From Peiella sedimenti (GTDB taxonomy: Bacteria > Pseudomonadota > Alphaproteobacteria > Caulobacterales > Caulobacteraceae): DNA of 64,000 bases. Within the stretch, counting starts at the first letter, position 1. Every line of letters begins with the position of its first letter. The notes under the pieces were generated by a model. That model searched no databases. It was not told where the DNA came from and saw nothing but the letters and a program-made list of their open reading frames with translations. Position numbers and translations under genes: made by a program. The stretch covers positions 310,001-374,000 of the forward strand of contig NZ_JAUKTR010000001.1 in NCBI RefSeq assembly GCF_030504955.1, written 5' to 3'. Positions 59,526-64,000 of the stretch are shown in pieces.

Positions 59526-59960
59526 TCAGCCCTTGGGCCGGAACTTCTTGATGATGCCCGAGAAGGTCAGAAGCGTGCGGTCCTCGCAGGTGATCTGACC
59601 CCGGGCGAAAATCAGGCTGCCCCCCGCGCGCACGACCTGGCCCGAGGCCTCGATTAGGTCGCCCACGCGCCCGGCGTCGACGAAGGTGGAGTCGAGCTGC
59701 ACCGTCACCCCGCGCATGCCCTCCATCTCCTGGTAGGCGATCTGGAACAGGGCGATGTCGGCGAAGGTCATCAGGCAGCCGCCGTGCATGCGGCCGCCCA
59801 TGTTCATGTGCTTCTGCTGGGCGCGGAAGGCGCCGCGCGTAGAGCCGTCCTCCATCTGCTTGAAATAGAAGGGGCCGATCAGGGCGTCGAAGGTGTCGGT
59901 GGTGTCGAAACGGCGCCAGCCGGCGAACTCGCCTTCGGTCTCGACAACAATCCCAGGCAT
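59526..59960 (-). CDS. PaaI-type hotdog-fold thioesterase
   Basis: A 144-residue acyl-CoA thioesterase-like protein. The core motif MNMGGRMHGGCLMTFADIALFQIAYQ is the hotdog-family signature with the catalytic region GGxxxxFAD. It continues with VTVQLDSTFVDAGRVGDLIEASG. The ATG at 59960 is chosen over an upstream in-frame start. The preferred acyl-CoA is unknown. A DUF3253 gene starts divergently 44 bases away. Confidence 0.9.
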   Translation of the reverse strand: MPGIVVETEGEFAGWRRFDTTDTFDALIGPFYFKQMEDGSTRGAFRAQQKHMNMGGRMHGGCLMTFADIALFQIAYQEMEGMRGVTVQLDSTFVDAGRVGDLIEASGQVVRAGGSLIFARGQITCEDRTLLTFSGIIKKFRPKG

Positions 59961-60003
59961 TTGGCGGCTCCAATTTCGCGCTGCGATGCAGCATATAGGC
60001 CCG

Positions 60004-60243
60004 ATGACCGATCCAATCGAGAGCGCCATTCTTGAGCTGCTGGAGGCGCGAGAGCCCGGCAAGAGCATCTGCCCCACCGACGCGGCCAAGCGTCTGGAGC
60101 CGGACAACTGGCGGCGCATGATCCCCCGTGTGCGGGCCACCGCCGTGGGCATGATGCGTCAGGGCCGCCTGGTGATCCTGAAGAAGGGAAAGCCCGTCGA
60201 TCCGGACGCCTTCAAGGGCGTGATCCGCCTGCGCCTCCCGTGA
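60004..60243 (+). CDS. DUF3253 winged-helix-like small protein
   Basis: A 79-residue protein. The family pattern is clear: IESAILELLEAREPGKSICPTDAAKRLEPDNWRRMIPRVRATAVGMMRQGRLVILKKGKPVDPDAFKGVIRLRL. The domain resembles a winged helix, but DNA binding is not shown. The stop overlaps the GTG of the hydrolase gene that follows. Confidence 0.9.
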   Translation: MTDPIESAILELLEAREPGKSICPTDAAKRLEPDNWRRMIPRVRATAVGMMRQGRLVILKKGKPVDPDAFKGVIRLRLP

Positions 60244-61220
60244 GGACCTTGGCGGCGGCCCTGCTGGCGCTCTGGCTGACGGCCTGTGCCGCTCCGGCCA
60301 TACAGGCGCCCCTGAGCCCGCCGCCCGGCTTTACTGGACCCCGTCTGGGAGACCGGACGCTCGTCATGGACGACGGCGCGCGCCTGCCGCTGCAGACCTG
60401 GCTGCCGCCTGAGGGGCAGGAGCCCAGGGCCGTGATCGTCGCCCTGCACGGCATGAACGATCATGCGACGGCGTTTCACATGGCCGGCCCCGCCTGGGCC
60501 GAGCAGGGCGTGGCCGTCTTCGCCTATGATCAGCGGGGCTTCGGCGGCGCGCCGGGCCGTGGCGTCTGGGCCGGCGAGGCGCGCATGACCCATGACCTTC
60601 GCCTGGCCGTGGACCTGGCGCGCACCCGCTATCCCAATGCGCTGGTGGCGGTGGCCGGCGAGAGCATGGGCGGGGCGGTGGCCATTTCCGCCTTCGCCTC
60701 AGAGCGGCCGCCCGCCGCCGACGGCTTGATCTTGCTGGGGCCGGCCGTGTGGGGCTGGTCCAGCCAGCCGCCCTGGAACCGCGCCGCCCTGTGGGCCGCC
60801 GCCCGCCTGCTGGGACCCCGCGCGGTGGAGCCGCCCGAGGCGTTGGTCCGGGATATCCGCGCGACCGACAACCTGACCGAGCTGTACCGCATGGGCCGCG
60901 ACCCGCAGATGATCTTCAGCACGCGGTTCGACACCCTTTATGGCCTGGTCTCGCTGATGGAGAGCGCCAGCGAGGGGCTCGCCCGGCTTCAGACGCCCAC
61001 CCTCTACCTGTGGGGCGAGAACGACCAGATCATCACGCGCGAGCCGACCGAGCGCGCCCTGGCCGCCGCCAGCGGTTGCGTGCGGCTGATCCGCTATCGT
61101 GAAGGTTGGCACCTGCTGAACCGGGATCATCAGGCGAGCCGCGTGCACGCCGATGTCGTCGCCTACCTGCGCGCCCTAGACGATGGTGGAAAAGCGGCGC
61201 TCTGCGACGAAGGGCCTTAA
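60240..61220 (+). CDS. Alpha/beta hydrolase lipoprotein (monoacylglycerol lipase-like)
   Basis: A 326-residue hydrolase. The N-terminus ends in LTAC, a lipobox, so it is probably a lipoprotein. The fold shows ALHGMNDHATAFHMAGPAWAEQGVAVFAYDQRGFG, the nucleophile Ser in VAGESMGGAVAIS, the acid in YLWGENDQIITREP and the His in EGWHLLNRDHQ. This is the serine-aminopeptidase S33/monoacylglycerol-lipase-like group. The GTG start overlaps the upstream gene. Confidence 0.9.
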   Translation: MRTLAAALLALWLTACAAPAIQAPLSPPPGFTGPRLGDRTLVMDDGARLPLQTWLPPEGQEPRAVIVALHGMNDHATAFHMAGPAWAEQGVAVFAYDQRGFGGAPGRGVWAGEARMTHDLRLAVDLARTRYPNALVAVAGESMGGAVAISAFASERPPAADGLILLGPAVWGWSSQPPWNRAALWAAARLLGPRAVEPPEALVRDIRATDNLTELYRMGRDPQMIFSTRFDTLYGLVSLMESASEGLARLQTPTLYLWGENDQIITREPTERALAAASGCVRLIRYREGWHLLNRDHQASRVHADVVAYLRALDDGGKAALCDEGP

Positions 61221-61298
61221 TCCCGCCCTTGCCCCGGCGTCAGGTCCGGCCTAAGTGGCGCCCACCAAAATCCGCCCCAGGGAGGCGATGCGTCCGAC

Positions 61299-62393
61299 AT
61301 GACCCTTTTCGATTCCCCCTCGTTCAAGAACCACGAGGGCGTGTTTTCCTTTTTTGACGAGAAGACGGGCCTGAAGGCGATCATCGCCGTTCACTCCACC
61401 TCGCGCGGTCCCGCCGTGGGCGGCTGCCGCATGTGGAACTACGGATCGTCGGCCGAGGCGCTGGAGGACGTCCTGCGTCTGTCGCGCGGCATGTCCTACA
61501 AGAACGCGGTCGCGGACCTGGAGATGGGCGGCGGCAAGTCGGTCATCATCGGCGACGCCCGCACCCAGAAGTCGCCGGAGCTGTTCCGCGCCTTCGGCCG
61601 CGCCATCGATACGCTGGGCGGCATCTATTACAGCGCCGAGGATGTGGGCGTGTCCGTCGAGGACATCATGTACGCCCGCGAGGAGACCGAATACGTGGTC
61701 GGCCTGTCCGGCGGCAAGGAAGCCTCGGGCGATCCCAGCCCCGTCACCGCCGAGGGCGTGTTCCGCTCGACCCTCGTGGCCGCCAAGCGCCTGTGGAAGC
61801 AGGACGACCTGAACGGCCTGACCATCGCTGTCCAGGGCTCTGCCGGGCACGTGGGCGCCTACCTGTCGGAAAAGCTGCACAAGGCCGGCGCCAGGCTGGT
61901 CATGACCGACATCAACGAGGCGGCACTGCGCCAGATCGCGGAGAAGACCAACGCCGAGGTGGTCGCGCCTGACGCCATCTATGACGTCCAGGCCGACATC
62001 TACGCTCCTTGCGCGCTGGGCGCGACGCTGAACGAGCAGACCCTGCCGCGCCTGAAGTGCAAGGCCGTGGTCGGCGCCGCCAACAACCAGCTGGCCACCC
62101 CCGAGATCGGCGAGCGCCTGTTCAAGGCCGGCGTGCTCTACGCGCCGGACTACGTGGTCAACGCCGGCGGCATCATCAACGTGGCCTCCGAAATGAAGGC
62201 CCGCCAGACGGGCGGCGCCTATGATCCGCAGTGGGTCGAGGGCAAGCTGGTCGGCCTGATGCAGACGGTGGACGAAATCTTCGCCCGCTCCGAGGCCGAG
62301 GGCCGCCCGACCCACGAGATCGCCGACTCCATCGCCGAGGCCCGCATCGCCGAAGGCCAGTGCCGGATCGGCCTGCGCCGCGAAGCCGCCTGA
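61299..62393 (+). CDS. Leucine dehydrogenase-like (Glu/Leu/Phe/Val dehydrogenase)
   Basis: A 364-residue NAD-dependent amino-acid dehydrogenase. Substrate and catalytic lysines K68 and K80 lie in RGMSYKNAVADLEMGGGKSVIIG, in the positions known from Bacillus leucine dehydrogenase. The C-terminal NAD domain has VQGSAGHVGAYL, a GxxGxxG form where GxGxxG is usual. Oxidative deamination of branched-chain amino acids is expected. A strong hairpin lies 46 bases after the stop. Confidence 0.92.
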   Translation: MTLFDSPSFKNHEGVFSFFDEKTGLKAIIAVHSTSRGPAVGGCRMWNYGSSAEALEDVLRLSRGMSYKNAVADLEMGGGKSVIIGDARTQKSPELFRAFGRAIDTLGGIYYSAEDVGVSVEDIMYAREETEYVVGLSGGKEASGDPSPVTAEGVFRSTLVAAKRLWKQDDLNGLTIAVQGSAGHVGAYLSEKLHKAGARLVMTDINEAALRQIAEKTNAEVVAPDAIYDVQADIYAPCALGATLNEQTLPRLKCKAVVGAANNQLATPEIGERLFKAGVLYAPDYVVNAGGIINVASEMKARQTGGAYDPQWVEGKLVGLMQTVDEIFARSEAEGRPTHEIADSIAEARIAEGQCRIGLRREAA

Positions 62394-62438
62394 GCTGAAT
62401 ACGAACGGCCTTGGCGCCTTGCGCGCCGCTGTGACTAG

Positions 62439-62472
62439 ATGGCCTCCGCTGATCGCCGGCGGAGGCCATTTT
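62439..62472 (+). promoter_or_regulatory. Perfect 11-bp hairpin over the VOC-gene ribosome-binding site
   Basis: ATGGCCTCCGC (62439-62449) pairs with GCGGAGGCCAT (62459-62469) around a 9-base loop, followed by TTTT. It can serve as a Rho-independent terminator for the dehydrogenase gene. The right arm contains the GGAGG that would be the Shine-Dalgarno of the VOC gene (ATG at 62474), so the structure would also hide that site. The pairing is exact; the control is inferred. Confidence 0.65.
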
Positions 62473-62473
62473 C

Positions 62474-62863
62474 ATGCCCAGACCCATCCATTTCGAGATT
62501 CACGCGGGCGACCCGCAGCGGGCCATCGCCTTCTACGAGGCCGTGTTCGGATGGTCGTTCCAGAAGTGGGGAGATTTTCCCTACTGGCTGGTCAAGACCG
62601 GCGAGGGGGAGCCCGGCATTGACGGCGGTCTGGTCCAGCGCCAGGGACCGAACCCCGACCCAGCCGAGCCCCTGCCCGTGATCGGCTGCGTCTTCACGGT
62701 GGCCGTGGACGAGGTGGACCCCTTCGTGGAAAGGGCCCTGGCGGCGGGCGGCTCGGTCGCGCTGCCCAAGATGGCCATCAAGGGGGTGGGCTGGCTGGCC
62801 TACTGCAAGGACACCGAGGCCAACATCTTCGGCCTGATGGACGAGGACCCTAACGCGGCGTGA
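62474..62863 (+). CDS. VOC (glyoxalase-like) family protein
   Basis: A 129-residue protein of the vicinal-oxygen-chelate superfamily. It opens PRPIHFEIHAGDPQRAIAFYEAVFGWSFQKWG, the usual first beta-alpha-beta unit, and ends CKDTEANIFGLMDED. Such proteins bind a metal and act on small molecules; the substrate is unknown. The gene begins right after the hairpin at 62439-62469, whose right arm carries its ribosome-binding site. Confidence 0.92.
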   Translation: MPRPIHFEIHAGDPQRAIAFYEAVFGWSFQKWGDFPYWLVKTGEGEPGIDGGLVQRQGPNPDPAEPLPVIGCVFTVAVDEVDPFVERALAAGGSVALPKMAIKGVGWLAYCKDTEANIFGLMDEDPNAA

Positions 62864-62906
62864 GCGCGGCTCCAGATCCTCCCCCCGAACGATGCAGCGC
62901 CGCCTC

Positions 62907-62925
62907 TTAAGTCCCCGTTTACCAT
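62907..62925 (+). promoter_or_regulatory. Possible CtrA-binding site upstream of fliF
   Basis: TTAA at 62907-62910, seven bases, then TTTACCAT at 62918-62925. The CtrA consensus is TTAA-N7-TTAACCAT, so this differs at one position (TTTACC for TTAACC). It sits 62 bases before the fliF start, as expected for a class II flagellar promoter. The match is seen; occupancy is inferred. Confidence 0.5.
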
Positions 62926-62987
62926 GAGCCCGGCACTTTCTGCCTAGCGGGGCGGCGAGCCCCAAGTGTTTGCAGGGGCGGGCGTTC

Positions 62988-64000
62988 GTGGGTTCCTTCG
63001 GGGCGGCGTTGCAAAGGTTCGGCATCGGTCGCCTGGCGGCCCTGGCTGGGGTCGCGGCGGGTGTGGCCGCGGTGTTGGCGGCGGTCATGCTGCGCATGGG
63101 CGAGGAGCCCAACGCGCTGCTCTATGCCAATCTCGACCTGCGCGAGGCGGCGGACATCACCGCGGCCCTGGACCAGGGCGGAGTCAAGTACGAGAGCCGG
63201 GGCGACGGCTCGACCATCTTCGTGCCGCGCGATCAGGTGGGCACGGCCCGCCTCATGCTGGCCAGCCGGGGCCTCGTGACCTCGGGCAGCGTGGGCTACG
63301 AGATTTTCGACAACCAGTCGGTGCTGGGGCAGACCGAGTTCCAGCAGAACCTGAACGAGAAGCGCGCGCTCGAGGGCGAGCTGGCGCGCACCATCCTGTC
63401 CATGCGGGGCATCACGTCGGCCCGGGTGCACCTGGCGCTGCCGCAGCGGCGCGCGTTCCAGCAGGAGGCAGGCGAGCCCACCGCTTCGGTCGTGGTGGGC
63501 ACCGGCGGCCGGGACCTGGGCGCCGACCAGGTGCGGGCCCTGCGCAACCTGATCGCCAGCGCCGTGCCGAACCTGCGCCCCGACAAGGTGACGGTGGTCG
63601 ACGAAAACAACCGCACCCTGGCCGCCGGGTCCGAGGACGACAGCTTCGGCGCCGCCATGGCCGCCGACCGAAAGGCCGAGATCGAGGCCCAGCTGACCCA
63701 GCGCGTGCAGAGCATCGTCGAGGGCGTGGTGGGGGCCGGCAACGCCCGCGTCACCGTCACCGCCGACATCGACATGAGCCGCTCCACCCGCCAGGAGCAA
63801 CGCTTCGATCCAGACGGCCAGGTGGTGCGCTCGACCTCCACCTCGGAGTCCACCTCGGAGGACAGCGAGTCCGGGACCCAGGGCGCGGCCACGGCCACGG
63901 CCAACATTCCCGGCGGCACCCAGGAGCAGGCCGGGTTCCTGGGCCCGTCCTCGCGCAGCGGCGACACGAACGAGATCACCAACTACGAAATCTCGAACAC
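62988..64000 (+). CDS. fliF: Flagellar MS-ring protein FliF (5' part, runs off the window)
   Basis: The first 337 codons of the membrane ring protein that anchors the flagellar basal body. I take the GTG at 62988, with AGGGG nine bases upstream. A membrane helix lies at about residues 15-35. Then come the first ring-building motifs: NALLYANLDLREAADIT, GSVGYEIFDNQSVLGQTEFQQNLN, RALEGELARTILSM and ARVHLALPQRRAFQQE. The frame is open to the end and continues past the window; the usual FliF is about 550 residues. The possible CtrA box at 62907-62925 may control it. Confidence 0.95.
   Translation, partial: MGSFGAALQRFGIGRLAALAGVAAGVAAVLAAVMLRMGEEPNALLYANLDLREAADITAALDQGGVKYESRGDGSTIFVPRDQVGTARLMLASRGLVTSGSVGYEIFDNQSVLGQTEFQQNLNEKRALEGELARTILSMRGITSARVHLALPQRRAFQQEAGEPTASVVVGTGGRDLGADQVRALRNLIASAVPNLRPDKVTVVDENNRTLAAGSEDDSFGAAMAADRKAEIEAQLTQRVQSIVEGVVGAGNARVTVTADIDMSRSTRQEQRFDPDGQVVRSTSTSESTSEDSESGTQGAATATANIPGGTQEQAGFLGPSSRSGDTNEITNYEISN

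Noticed and set aside
62439..62681. An alternative frame starting at ATG 62439 over the VOC gene
   Set aside because: The ATG is part of the hairpin stem, the frame has no ribosome-binding site, and the other frame encodes a clear VOC protein.

Overview
The window looks like a chromosome segment of a GC-rich alphaproteobacterium of the order Caulobacterales, most likely Brevundimonas or a close relative. The reasons are a Caulobacterales-type gene transfer agent (GTA) cluster with a very short tape-measure gene, a PleC-like sensor kinase beside pepN, a possible CtrA box before fliF, the cycHJKL-degP-regulator-kinase-glnE order known from alphaproteobacteria, and many GTG starts with 1-4 base overlaps. 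I see no rRNA, tRNA, CRISPR array, insertion sequence or integrase. No gene-free stretch is longer than about 290 bases.

Bases 1-2.5 kb hold small or hypothetical genes: a CxxC/HxxC mini-protein, a RibD-C/DHFR-fold reductase and membrane proteins. Degenerate intergenic repeats flank the first genes. Bases 2.6-12.4 kb are the GTA capsid-to-tail-fibre block (RcGTA g5 to g15 equivalents), including an overlapping 59-residue tail chaperone gene. Terminase, portal and protease genes are not next to the capsid gene. The block carries a terminator-like hairpin before the capsid start, a paired palindromic repeat after the capsid gene, and a DUF805 gene on the opposite strand after the tape measure.

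Bases 12.5-27.4 kb run from a DnaJ-like chaperone through a PepSY protein with a FeuP/FeuQ-like two-component pair, an uncharacterised helical protein, the cytochrome c maturation operon (cycH/ccmI, ccmE, ccmF, ccmH), a DegP protease, a second two-component pair and glnE. Bases 27.4-29.6 kb form a compact envelope-stress or metal-response operon: EF-hand protein, ECF sigma factor, membrane anti-sigma candidate and periplasmic sensor. On the minus strand follow a PleC-like kinase, pepN, a conserved hypothetical gene and a CBS-domain gene.

Bases 36-49.7 kb carry a stand-alone receiver protein, an ALDH7-type dehydrogenase, a tandem pair of paralogous secreted proteins, dusA, a retropepsin-like protease, a von Willebrand A protein, enoyl-CoA hydratase, a DevBCA-type ABC exporter and an S46 peptidase. 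Bases 49.7-64 kb hold pgsA and uvrC separated by an AraC regulator and a serine hydrolase, a folM-like/folB pair preceded by a 26-residue membrane peptide, two related multi-pass membrane proteins, a thioesterase, two alpha/beta hydrolases, leucine dehydrogenase, a VOC protein and the first 337 codons of fliF, which runs off the end.

Two perfect hairpins (6966-6991 and 62439-62469) overlap Shine-Dalgarno sequences, and a third ends just before the capsid ribosome-binding site. These, the GTA layout and the small genes are the most rewarding places for a second look.
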